Of a stretch of DNA of 64,000 nucleotides, positions 41,970-52,778 are shown one piece after another. The stretch covers positions 37,022-101,021 of the forward strand of contig MPNW01000060.1 in NCBI GenBank assembly GCA_011800805.1, read 5' to 3'. A program made the position numbers and the translations under genes. The DNA is from Hirudo medicinalis (taxonomy: Eukaryota; Annelida; Clitellata; Hirudinida; Hirudinidae). The notes under the pieces are model-generated. The model was given only the letters and a program-made list of their open reading frames with translations, was not told where the DNA came from and did no database searches. Position 1 is the stretch's first letter. Every line of letters begins with the position of its first letter.

Positions 41970-44842
41970 CTAGTGTTTTTGTTGCGACTGTTCTGTTAGG
42001 GATCTTTGCAGATTGGACATCGAACCTGCAATCACAACCGAATGTTTAAAAGGTGTGAGAATTCTGAAACCCATAAAACCTACACTGCGTGTGCTCCTTC
42101 CGTCGGCAACTGTCTCGCTTTGCCCTCTTTCCTCATGGAAATGGAAGTTGTTCATCTTTATTTGTTCCAGGTCTTCCAGGAGCCTCAATTTCTCATCGTT
42201 CAGTTTTACTCGACTTTCCCGTTCCAGGTTGAAATCATTCTCAAATGTTTCTGACTAAATGCAAGACGACAAAAATAGATGCATTGTTTGGAGGGAGTGC
42301 TGCTCAAGTAATAAATCCAATCTCAGGAATGTTTTAATCCATTGTGTACTCCACATAACAAGGGAATTTCTAAGGATGAGGTTGCAAACCATGAAGAATT
42401 ATGGAGAGGAATCCAACATACCTGGATTTTTGTCACCGACAACTCTACTTCAATTTCATTAAGTTGGTTCTTCAGGAAGATGTTTTTCTCTCTGCAGGAA
42501 ACAAGCTCTCGTTCTGTCTGATTGAGTTGTTCTTCCTGTTTTGTTGTGATACTCTTTATTATTTATATCAGTAACATTTTGTATCAATATTTGCATCTAA
42601 AGGTTCATGTGAGGGAAAATAGTGAATTTAGTTCACTCACAAAGAAACAGAACTGAATGAAAAGCTAAGGTGACACCTAGGAAATCTAGTAAACTTTAGA
42701 GGCTTTAAAGAAATGGATGATGTGACGTTGAAAGCCAACTCGTAGGGAACAGATTTTGTCAGTTTTCCAGTGTTAGGGTTGAGGATAATGTTAAAGTTGG
42801 GATTTGGGTTGGGGGTAGCAACTATTGCCTATTGCTTGGCCAACATTCATTGTATAATAACTAGGGTTGCAGGTTGTTCTAATCTTGATTAATCGTGCAA
42901 TCAACGTTTTCATTCTTAGATTAACGCTCAATTAATCACACCACCTTACTTTTCAAATAATTTCCAAATATATTTCATTTTTAAGTAGAAATCAATTTGA
43001 TTCGTGAAAAAAGGCTCACAATGATAGTTCAGAAATAGTTTCTTGTGGTTCATTAATTGGCATTTAGCCAGTTTCTGAGTCAAACAAGTCTGTTGATGTT
43101 GTCTAGAGACAGAGAAGCATGTTTGTTATTCACAACATGTCCAGAAATGGAAAATAACCATTCACATGGCACATCGTAGCTTATGAAGCTAGGCATTTGA
43201 AGGGTAGCTTGGCAGCAAGGCCATTTGGTGGTGCATATTTCCACCACATTCCAAAGCTTTGTCAAATTCTGGTTCTGCTCTATAATGTTCTAAAGCTTTT
43301 CTCAGCTGTTGACATCACAGGAATCCATCCTTGACTTCGTCAGGTGCCGAGGAAATCCTAGAGCCCACAAGCATGATTGGATTCCGTCTGCAAATCATGT
43401 TACGTTGTTACGTCCAGACCAATCCTTACACAGTACCCTGCATTATCCCCAAGAGATCCACCCAAGTTGGATCAGAAAAAGATCCTGATATCCTTGCTCA
43501 TCCTTCCCTGACCCCGGAGTCATGGTGGGTATCGAACTCCAAATTCCAGTATTACCTATACCAGGCTATGTGCTCCAAAATTGACTTACCTATGCTACTT
43601 GTGGCCATCATAATGTTTATAAGTGCAATACAATTCACAATAATAATGTGGGAAGCCAAAGAAATTACAAGATATAAAAACAGTTACAAAACATAGGTGC
43701 ATTATAAAAAAATAGGTGAAAATATTTTATAAATTCATAAAATAATTTATTTAGAAAGTATGAAAATTTAATGAGTTAATCTCACATTATTTATTTTGAT
43801 TGCAAAAAACATTAGCTCATTAATTGCTTGAGTCAATGCAGATTAACCTGCAACCCTAATAATAACCATTAACAGATTTATTTAATCATACGTTGAGTTG
43901 CTTCTATACAATCATAGTTAGGTTGTGACATCAAACATTATATTTTTGCTTAGGGTATGATGGACAAATAACTTATAAATTAGCAGAAGTGAATCATCCA
44001 TATCAAACACAAATTCTCCAATGTCGGATGGATATAGTGGTGATAAAATAGCTTAAATTCCAAAAAGAACTACTTGATTTCGTTACCAAAGAAATTATCT
44101 TTTCTTTTGAAGCACCCTCCAGTTCTTTCCAATTCTGCTTTAAATTCTGAAGATCCATTATCAGTTCATTATTCATCAGCTGAAGTGCCTAAAATTATTC
44201 AATCCAATTTTGCAATTTATATGGTTGATCATGATGCAGCACAGAATAATACTTTTAGGAAATGCTTTATATGCATTAAAAGCAAAAACATCCTTAATCA
44301 ATCCAATTACCATAGTATCCTGATCACTAACCCACCTGGAAGTTTGCTCTAAAAGCCTCACACTCTTTAGCAAGTTGACGATATTTTCTATTCTCTTCTG
44401 TCAGCATCTCACATTTCTGCAAAGTCTTTCCTAAGTGGCAGTTCACATCTTTCAGCACCTCTGCATTTGTTACTGAGAAATTATCCTTGATTTTTGTTAA
44501 ATAAAGTTATTTTTTCAGACAATGTAGAATCCTTAATCAACAATATGGGATAAATAACAAATCACAATAACCATATAATTTTCAAGATTTATAATAATTT
44601 ATAATTTTCAAGACTGTGCAAGTTCTTTGGTAAATCTTGGTTTTATAATTTCTGTCAAATATACTATTATTATAACATGTAAGGACACTGATTCTATTAA
44701 CTAATAACTAATACATTATTATAATATTGTGGTACTTCATAATATAATATATAGAATGTGTTATTAAAAATAAAATAAAATTGATAAAATCAAGTAGTGA
44801 AAACGAAAGTTTTCTCTTACCTTTTAACAAATCTTCACTCAT
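41970..44842 (-). CDS. Short UBAN/NEMO-type coiled-coil protein
   Basis: Four exons in phase: 44842-44821, 44472-44336, 42535-42422, 42254-41970 (stop TAG), about 185 residues. The protein starts MSEDLLK and is almost continuous heptad coiled coil to residue ~125 (LTEENRKYRQLAKECEAFRA; QTERELVSCREKNIFLKNQL). The fourth exon opens with SETFENDFNLERESRVKLND, matching the DFxxERxxR core of UBAN domains in NEMO, optineurin and TNIP proteins, which binds linear ubiquitin chains. Unlike those, it is very short, with no second coiled coil and no C-terminal zinc finger. The tail after LEDLEQIK is non-helical. Linear-ubiquitin binding is inference. A complete hAT element lies in the 42536-44335 intron. 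Confidence 0.75.
42862..43858. mobile_element. hAT element with intact ends, non-autonomous
   Basis: A 997-bp element with 14-bp perfect terminal inverted repeats (tagggttgcaggtt / aacctgcaacccta) and a perfect 8-bp target duplication ataataac (42854-42861 and 43859-43866), diagnostic of hAT. Subterminal ATTAATC-like motifs occur at both ends. Inside, a minus-strand remnant of the hAT dimerisation domain survives (43076-43265). The stretch 43320-43690 is not recognisable as transposase and may be filler or another insertion. Confidence 0.95.
43076..43265 (-). pseudogene. hAT transposase C-terminal dimerisation fragment
   Basis: Frame reads PSFISYDVPCEWLFSISGHV, then NNKHASLSLDNINRLV, matching the hAT C-terminal pattern in which ER.FS..G...N..R..L...N...L is conserved (E-W-L-F-S-I-S-G here). 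Only this tip of the transposase remains. Confidence 0.8.
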
Positions 44843-45695
44843 TTGATATTTTCACAGTAGATCACAATGCTCGAAATCACCTTGAAATATTTAAAAACAC
44901 GAACGATGAAATATCGAGCTACAAACTGCAAGAAACCCTTCAGCCACAACATCCAAACTTATTCCCCAGCCGGAACATAAACATAAGCATGAGTCTCACT
45001 TTTTTTTTGGACTCCACCGAATAATTTTTCATGGTTTGGATATCTAGACATTCTGATCAATTAAAGTGCATAATAAAATATGTTTGAAGTTTATTCCGAT
45101 TTTTAGTTATTTTTCGTGAACTCTTAGTTTATAAGTATTTAGCATATCAAAAATAAAATGAGCTTATAGTTATTTACATTGCTTTTTAACTTTTAAAATC
45201 ACTATTTTATTAGCCATTGATGCGTGATGACTGACGCAATAAGCAAATAATAACCACAACAATATTTTGGAACCTCATTGAAATAAATCTTTTACAAGTT
45301 ATCATTAACTAAATAGTCGTACCTCATGAACTTATTTATATATTTCTGATACAATAGCGATACATTATTGATATAGATACTTTTCACACAGTTCAATTAC
45401 TTAAACAATCAGTCCTGGACTATGGTAAAACCTAATTGAATAATGAGTTGGTAAACATTTGCTATGTATTTTCATTTTCAAATATAAAAAAAAACATTTA
45501 AAAAATTGTTATTATGAATATGAATTTAAACATGAGGCTAAACTTTATTAATTCTTGCAGATTATTTCGAGATAAATAAATTGAGGAATATTAATATTGC
45601 TTAAGATTGTTTTGTTGAGATTCGATCATTAAGAATGATGTGATTACTGATGGGGATTGTCAGTAAATTTTTCGTTATGTAGAAATGAGGTGAAA
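44843..45695. other. Divergent intergenic region, nothing recognised
   Basis: AT-rich 853 bp between the start of the coiled-coil gene (minus) and the type I membrane protein gene (plus). No reading frame or repeat with support; presumably both promoters. Confidence 0.4.
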
Positions 45696-48059
45696 ATGCT
45701 TGGCAAGATTGAATTGGCGATAGCGATTTTGTTCTTAACGATGACAAAGTTGGGGGCCGAAGGTAATTTTGAAGAATGCATTTTAGATGCTAAATAATTT
45801 AACTAATTAAAGTTTGTTTTAGAGCATTTTTGGTTCAATTTCAGAAGTAAAATTTGCTTGCGTGACTTTCTGCATAATGTATTCCGACGGTAATAGAATT
45901 GCTACATTCTTGCTGAATAATAAAGAATCTGTCACACCTCGAACAGTGCTCATCAACACAACTAAAGTAACAAATTAATAATATCTATTATAAGTTGATT
46001 AACGTTAATTATTATTAATGATAGTATAATGAGCTAACTCAACCTTGCTCCAGAACGAGAACAGTTGTATGTCACTTAAGTGAACTATATTTTTTAGTCA
46101 TCACATGCAAATGTATTTATGTACTTATCCGATATTTTGAGTGCCTTTTGTATCCGAATGGGATATGAAGGCACTTTTCAATCAATCTACCATTTATATA
46201 GCGCCCCTACCCGAGGGCGCTCCCTGGCGGTGCAGGCCGGGTTGCGAACACGAACACGACTGTTGCTATTACGACCGCATGCAAGAACGCAACCCATTCG
46301 GCCAACCTGCATGTGTGGTGTGTTTTAGATACTAGCAGTTTCAATCATGGGAGATCCGCCTAAAGCAAGAGGATTCACCCTTCAGTCGACTCCCTCGGGA
46401 CTTTTCACCACTGGGAAGAAGAAATGGAAGTGCATCCCACGCGTAGAGGTGGATGGCGAGTGGAACATTTGGGAATTCGATGACACATCTTGGAGACAGT
46501 CAGAGATCATCGGATCCAATGACAAGTGCATCAAACTTCCTGATTCCCAACTGCCTTGCGTGGATATTCTTGATCCAAGGTCTCAGTGGATTTCAACCCC
46601 GAAGAATACGCCCGGTATAAACGACACGAAGGCAATCCTGTGCAGGATCAACGGTGAGGAAAATGGTGTTTTTAATTTAATTAGTTTTTAATTGCGATTT
46701 GGATGTTATTTACACCTAACAGATGTAAATCAAAAATGTAAGCAGCGGATGCTTATTATCCAGTACTAACCATTACCAGTACTAGATTAAAAGAGCGGTT
46801 ATCTCATAGAACCTGACGTCATAGCAGAGCTCCAGCTTAACTGCGCTACAAGAAGCAGCTGAATTGGCTAGCTTTGAACTGTGCTTACATCGTGTGAAAT
46901 GCTCATTTTCGATTAAGAGCCTTGATAGTATTGGTTTGATTGATTCCCGGCGCCATCGGATGCCTGGAAGATGGAAACCATGCTACTTTGATCGAGTTTT
47001 CAAGATTATTTTCTGATATTGAAAACACCTGAGGAGAAATTTACCCTCTTCTGGGTTAGAATGCTCACGTTGTAATTTCCTGGCAAGAAAGGAGGGCTTG
47101 CTAGCTAAATTAGCCAATTAGCCATGACCGAAGATGAAGAGGAACACCAAATTCAGGGGACTATATGGAACGCAAAAAAGGATTGTAGCAATTCAGAGTC
47201 AGAGCTTTGAAAGCAAGCATTACAAGAGAATAATAAAGAAGGTGGAAACTTCCATACTTTTCGATGAGGAATGAGAACTTAATCTCTTAAAGCAAAGAAG
47301 TTAATGAAAAGAATCCTTAGAAAAAGGACAATGGAATTAAAATTTGAGCTAGTCGAATCTGGTGTGGACATCATTTATTTTAATTTGATTATTATTAACA
47401 ATCGATAAATTTCGGAAGAGCTTACTGTAGCCATCTGCCCTCATTGCTATTACATATATTTTTATTCAATTTACTATTTCTCCAGTCTAATCATCTCGAA
47501 ATGTGGCGATTTAACTTTAAAGAAACTAAACTAAACTAAGGTAAGCCAGATTGGCAAATGAATAAACTTGTTTAAAGATCAGTCGATTAAGAGAAATCGT
47601 TATTGCTTGGCATCTGTTTAGAAAGGAGACTATATCCGTCATTCATTCATTAGGCAGTCGTAGTTACTGATTACAATCGAGATTGTGTTACACAATTTAC
47701 AATAATTAACACTTTATTCTGTCTTCTTAATGATTTGATCACCATCCAAACTTTCACTTAAATGTTGTAATCAGTGCCGGATTTAGGCATGGTCGAGGGG
47801 TGGGGGGGGGGCAGAACCGGCGCAGCAGAGGTTTATTTGCCTCCACCTAGGTAAATCCGGCGCTGGTAGTAATCTCGAAAATATAATGTTCAAGCGTTCA
47901 GTTTCAGGAAAGACTTACATCAAAGGAGTCGAGGCCATAATTCCAGGGAACGAAAACATGGGCGTCTTGAAGATCGTCATCATCGCCATCGAATTAGTGA
48001 TCGTGGTATCGTGCGTGGTTCTGTACGCTGTCCATCGCCACAAAAAGACTCAGAAATGA
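45696..48059 (+). CDS. Small type I membrane protein, galactose-binding-like ectodomain
   Basis: Four exons in phase: 45696-45762, 45845-45966, 46329-46653, 47908-48059 (stop TGA), about 221 residues. Residues 1-22 are a signal peptide (ELAIAILFLTMTKLGAE). The ectodomain includes TTKILAVSIMGDPPKARGF, WKCIPRVEVDGEWNIWEFDD, TSWRQSEIIG and ILDPRSQWIST. The V.AV..........WKC....W....FDD.SW...IG.....W pattern is found in extracellular galactose-binding-like/jelly-roll modules of marine invertebrate proteins. One TM (VLKIVIIAIELVIVVSCVVL) and a short basic tail HRHKKTQK follow. Ligand unknown. Intron 2 holds a LINE/SINE-like 3' end and intron 3 a hAT MITE. A clear AATAAA lies at 48089-48094. Confidence 0.7.
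46139..46240. repeat. Retroelement 3'-end-like repeat in intron
   Basis: The conserved hairpin (gtgccttttgtatcc...ggatatgaaggcact, 46139-46175) is followed by atttatatagcgcccctacc and a cgagggcgctc inverted match. This looks like a retroelement end within intron 2 of the type I membrane protein gene. Confidence 0.5.
47772..47865. mobile_element. Tiny hAT MITE upstream of a splice acceptor
   Basis: A 94-bp element with 14-bp inverted ends (cagtgccggattta / taaatccggcgctg, one mismatch), flanked by near-identical 8-bp duplications gttgtaat (47764-47771) and gtagtaat (47866-47873). A poly-G run of ten lies inside. It ends 42 bases before the acceptor of the last exon of the type I membrane protein gene. 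Confidence 0.85.
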
Positions 48060-48088
48060 AATCTAAACAACCCCTTCGACAGTTACAA

Positions 48089-48094
48089 AATAAA
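48089..48094 (+). terminator. AATAAA poly(A) signal
   Basis: Canonical hexamer 30 bases after the type I membrane protein stop codon, before the converging minus-strand gene at 48351. Confidence 0.6.
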
Positions 48095-48350
48095 GCAGTT
48101 GTCTACTTTCTGGATCATTTAACTCTCCTTAAGAACTTTAATATTCAACTTGTTTAATAGTTCATACAACCTGGGTTTACTACTATTCAATAACTTGAAT
48201 ATTTCGATGCATGAAAAGAAGAGAAAAGAATAAAACATGGTCAAATAATAAAAAGATAGAATAAAAATGGTTGTAGATGATGAGAACCCCGCATTGCAAA
48301 TCAAAATTGTACACCTCCGTGAAATATGAATCTGAAACGGATCACTTTCT

Positions 48351-51300
48351 TTATGAGAAGGCGATGCAACATACCAAAGCAGCTACGAAAACTAACAGCA
48401 GAGAGAGAAATGTCACTGTCCCAATCATGACCAACCGACTGGAATCGTGTGTCGCTTTATATACTTTCCAATGGCCTCCTTCCATGAAGTCGTAATCCAC
48501 CAGGGGTACCTTTTTATTGCCATATGCTTTTGTCGTAGTCTTTTTTCTCGGCACCACACCAATCACGCGTGGAAGAGGTGGATTCATGACGACTGGAGCA
48601 GCAGTCCTTCCGTCGAAAGATAATATTCGATTGATTAAAGTCTTTGGAAGATCGAATTCATTTTGTTGCGTACTTTTAGTTCGTAGTGTAGTTAACACTT
48701 TCAGCCTTGGCTTTCCAGAATATTTTCTTATGAACTTTATTAATTTAGGGCGGGTCCTTCTGCGAATTCTAGAACGGGATGGAACTAGAGTAATGATGTG
48801 CAAATAAAATGAAGTGGACATGAACGTTGATGCTGGATAAGTAGTTTCGGTTAGAGTTGTCGTCAATGTGGTTGTGGTCGTTTCGGGTGTTGAAGTGGTT
48901 GACGTTGTTGTAGTTGTTGAAGTTGTTGTTGTAGTTGAAGTGGTTGTATGGAGCTCTGAAGTGGTTGTAGCTGGTGGTACAAAAGTTGTCGATGAGGTGA
49001 TAGTTTGGGTTTTTAAGTTGATTATCTGGTCCTCTATCAAGTCTCCACTCGAAGCCATCTTGTTAGTTTGATGTCTTTCCAAACCGGCCATAAACAATTT
49101 CAAAGCATTTGGAAGCAAATTTTTTTTACTTTCACGGGAAACTAATTGTTTGCGATTCGAAATAGTAGTTAATTTCTTCAATATTCGTTTTTTCGACTTC
49201 GTAGCTAGAAAGGTGGTCAACACTTTTTTAAGTTTCTTTCTTGGAGTAAGTCGAGTGGTTTTAATTCTCGTAAGTTTGGTAGTCCGTCTTGCAGTTGCTC
49301 TTCTGGTAATTTTGGCAAGGATGTTCAGTTTTGTTGTCCTGAATCTTTTACTTTTTACGGCATTAATTTCTAAGCTTCTGGGCTTTACATTCCTAAAATT
49401 TCGTTTTGAAATGAATTCCGTGAGCATATATTTGGCCTTTGTCACTTTCCTCACAGCATTAGCATTGATTATTCTTCTTCCAGGGATTGTTCTTTTAACA
49501 TGCTTTGCAACGGTTGTTGTGCTTTTGAATTTAACTCTGAAATCGAAGTTATTTTTAAACTTGAATTTCACCTCTTTGCGTCTGAATTCGGTCTGGTTTG
49601 AATCATTTTGGTATTTCTTTTTGTCAGGAATCACTTTAGATTTCACTCTAGAAACATTTTTCTTTAGAGGGTCGGCATGACTTCCAACAACTTTTATTTT
49701 GAGCGCTTGCATGCTTTTGGTATCGAGAGCCCTTAAAGTTTTAAACTTTATTGTCTTCGTAGGTTTGATCAATTTGTGTGAAGGTTTATTGTATCGTCTT
49801 TTCATCAATGTGTAGGACTTTATTATTTTCTTATTCTTGGTGGATTTTGTCGTTTTAATCTGGTTATTTTTTGAAATATTTAATAACATATTTTTAGATC
49901 TTATTTTCTGCAATTTTGCCTTTCTATTGATCTTCTTTTGAAAGTTGTCATTACCCGAGTTGATCAGACCTTTGCTTACAAGTGCTTTAACCTTTTTTCT
50001 AGGAACATATTTTTTGAGAGTCATACGGCGGATGAATTTGGTTGTTTTGAATATGGCTCTTTTAGAATTGGTGGACTTAAAAAAGACTGGATTCATTTTT
50101 CTTGGCACCACTTTTTTTACATTCATTTTTATAGGATTCATCTTCATTAGATTTACCTTTGTTGGATTCATCTTTCTGGTGGTGACCAATCTTACTTTTG
50201 CTTCAGCTCTGAATCGCTTCAACTTAGCAAGTCTCTTATTTGTAGCTTTTCTAAGTACTTTTCTAGAATATGGATTGATAACTGTTGATCTTTCCCACTT
50301 ATTAAATCTTATGATTTTCTTTCCTTTCGGTTTGTTCGGGATTGCGAGTAATTTTGATTTATTAAGCGGAACGTTTGGAAAAACATTTGGGCGGATCTTT
50401 GGATCTTTGGCTGTAAGAATATCAATCCGTTTATTAAGATACGTGTCGGTGATGTAGTTAAAATTTTAAATTGACTATCAACGACATTTAATGACCCTAA
50501 AAATTACATTTAAACATTGCCAAACATTGATGGGCTTTAAGGTAGAGCCCTGTGCGGTCGATGGTATTGAAATCCACGGTTGTGGTTAGAGGAAGTACGC
50601 CTTTCTTCGAATACCGGCTTAATTTTTGAATTTTGCGTTTTATGTTTGTATTATGTTTGGATACTTATCGTTTATTATATACGTCTTGTAAGTTATTTAC
50701 ACACACACATATATATATTTCACTTTTAAAGCTTCTATTGGAGGTTTGATAACATCTCCCAGTCCCTTTCATTTCACTACACCATTTTACAATTTTCCCC
50801 GAATGATTTTGAACTCCTTTAAATTTTACTTTCTTTCGGAGAAAAACAGGCATCGACTCGGATAAAAATGGTGAAAATATTTTCTTTTTTTGAGTTAAAT
50901 GTTGTTAAACCGGGAGTTAAGTCGTGAAACATTGACTTAAAAGCCCATTGATTCCCATTGTAATATTATACTGACTCCAACATTTCGCGATTTATTTAGA
51001 TTCAGTTTTCATTCTACCATCAAATTCAGGGAATGCTACCCCCCAGTATTGAAGTGGTCTGGAAGTTCCGTTTTGGACATACGCCTCTATAATCAAACTC
51101 TGTTTCATTATCATTAACATTCGACTGCATTATATAAAGCGGATGATTATATAAAGTTAAAAATGGTATGGTGATGGGTTGTGGTTTCAGGCTGGCTGGG
51201 TTATGAAATATTTATCCGCACAGACTCTGCTTTAAGGTTTTATTACTATTACGAATTGTTGCTTTTGTTTTATGTTTTCCAATTTCAAAAGGCTCACTTC

Positions 51301-51545
51301 GCATCTTTTTGGAAAAAGGATGCTTCTTGCTATTTTTCAGAGCTAAACAAAAAAATGCAAAAATGCAGGTTTATGAGGCGGAAGTTGAAAGTCGTAGAAT
51401 CAAAATGCAAGAGCAATTTCATAGCACAAGAAGCGAAGAACCAGCATAAAGTTTATAAATAAGTCTTACCTCCACGATCGTAGCAGGTCGCGAATGTAAA
51501 AATTGCAACTGTTAAGACGATTAAAATATAAAAGGTCACTCTCAT
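48351..51545 (-). CDS. Giant-basic secreted/membrane protein, Lys/Arg-rich, orphan
   Basis: Two exons join in phase: 51545-51470 (signal peptide MRVTFYILIVLTVAIFTFAT, then CYDRG) and 50410-48351 (stop TAA), about 711 residues. The acceptor at 50410 and donor at 51470 give a clean phase-1 join, and the second exon is open for over 2 kb. Composition is extreme: Lys, Arg, Thr, Asn, Met and hydrophobics, few acidic residues until late. A degenerate KMNPxK repeat runs near the middle of the N-terminal part (RKMNPTKVNLMKMNPIKMNV). About 430 residues into exon 2 there is a Thr/Ser mucin-like tract (TTTSTTTTTSTTTTTST), then more basic sequence, an acidic patch (VDYDFMEGGHW) and a C-terminal hydrophobic stretch MIGTVTFLSLLLVFVAALVC that ends the protein after only a few more residues, so TM without tail or a GPI-type signal. 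No family recognised. Function unknown; a matrix, venom-like or nucleic-acid-binding coat role would be speculation. Confidence 0.7.
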
Positions 51546-52125
51546 TTATTTGTTTCCAAACTTGTTGTTGATGCATAGTTGGATTGAGTAATAACGGCCT
51601 CCAACTTACAACTCTGAGAAACGGAGTTCATTTAAACTGCAAGTCGCCATTGGCAGTAAACTTCGAAGATGATGTTTCAGTAAGAGTTTACGAGTTAATT
51701 GCCGCTTTTATTAAGTAATTAGGTACGGTTTGTTAAGTTTGTTACGGTAACCGGTTTTGAAAATCTTGGCGTGGACATGAACGAACTCCGTGAAAATGTT
51801 TGTTTTTACTTTACGCTTTACGTAACTCAGAAGACATTGTTTTAATTTCACGTGCAAAACTCTAAAAAAAAATTTTCCCCATGTCGATGGATTGACATTT
51901 ATTCTCGTATCTAATTATGCCAAGTGAGAAGTGCTGGTCCCAGCGTTTAGACAGAGTTTTTTAAAGTCTATTTAAAAAAAATTGACAAAAAAAGAATAAC
52001 TAGACAAAATGAAACAGTTTGTATGACCATCTCATCACCGAAAGCTTACGTACTTTCACAAAATTATAATATCATTGTTTGAAAACAATAACGCACACAC
52101 CTCGGATGACTTAATGTAGTCCACT

Positions 52126-52520
52126 ATGGATTGCACCTTGCAGCCACTTTTCATCGCCATCGTTTGTATTTTCTTCTGCAAAGTTGTCACAATAAATAAA
52201 AGTTATGGCACTTTTCCCACGACCTCCAGCCTTCGGACGCTGCAAAATCCGTCCAGCAACCCTTAGGGGTCTTTGGATATCATCCAGGAAATTCTGACAA
52301 AACGTCGAAAAGATCAGCTACCAACGGAATCCAAGAAGCGCAGTTGATCGCTATTATGTTGTGCACAACGCTAGGAGGGTTTTTCATACTTTTCCATATT
52401 TTCGTAGCTATAATTATCGGCAAATGCTACAGACCTGACAACATCCATCAAATCGAAGATGAAGAAATGGAAGTCCAACGCATCGCTGAGAACAGCAATT
52501 CTGAACTTTTCATGGGTTAA
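52126..52520 (+). CDS. Candidate very small membrane protein (two exons)
   Basis: The last exon is well supported: an open frame ending TAA at 52518-52520 with QLIAIMLCTTLGGFFILFHI plus FVAIIIGKCYR (TM segment with positive stop) and an acidic tail HQIEDEEMEVQRIAENSNSE. Upstream, ATG at 52126 opens a signal-like peptide MDCTLQPLFIAIVCIFFCK. The two frames join in phase if a 47-bp intron (52183-52229, GTTGTC...CCAG) is removed, giving about 116 residues. That intron is shorter than any other in the window, so an alternative 5' exon is possible. No family recognised. Confidence 0.4.
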
Positions 52521-52778
52521 TTGAGAATGAAAGCAAAGCAGTGCTGAAGCAACATCAACTTCTGAACTAACGAAGTTAATTCAATTTTAGGAGCTAAAAT
52601 AGTCCAAGAAATGTAACGAAACATAAGCAAAATCAAAGTTAAATAGGTCACTTCTCCCACGATCTTATTTTTTCAAGCATCAACAAAGGATGACAAAAAT
52701 CCAACAGAAAACTCTTCTCAACACAAAGATATTTCCATTAAAAAGAAATCATGACTGCCACTGAAATTCTCTCATAAG

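Noticed and set aside
46141..46335. Cys/His-rich frame (PGCEHEHDCCYYDRM) as an exon
   Set aside because: Its frame does not join the flanking exons, it overlaps a retroelement-like repeat, and skipping it gives a clean phase-0 join from 45966 to 46329.
49150..50457. Plus-strand hydrophobic frames (Phe/Leu/Val-rich)
   Set aside because: They are the antisense of the Lys/Arg-rich exon; AAA/AAG codons read backwards give Phe/Leu.
51181..51462. 93-residue plus-strand frame, Tyr/Phe/Lys-rich
   Set aside because: It lies across an intron of the opposite-strand gene, shows no domain or splice support and has AT-driven composition.
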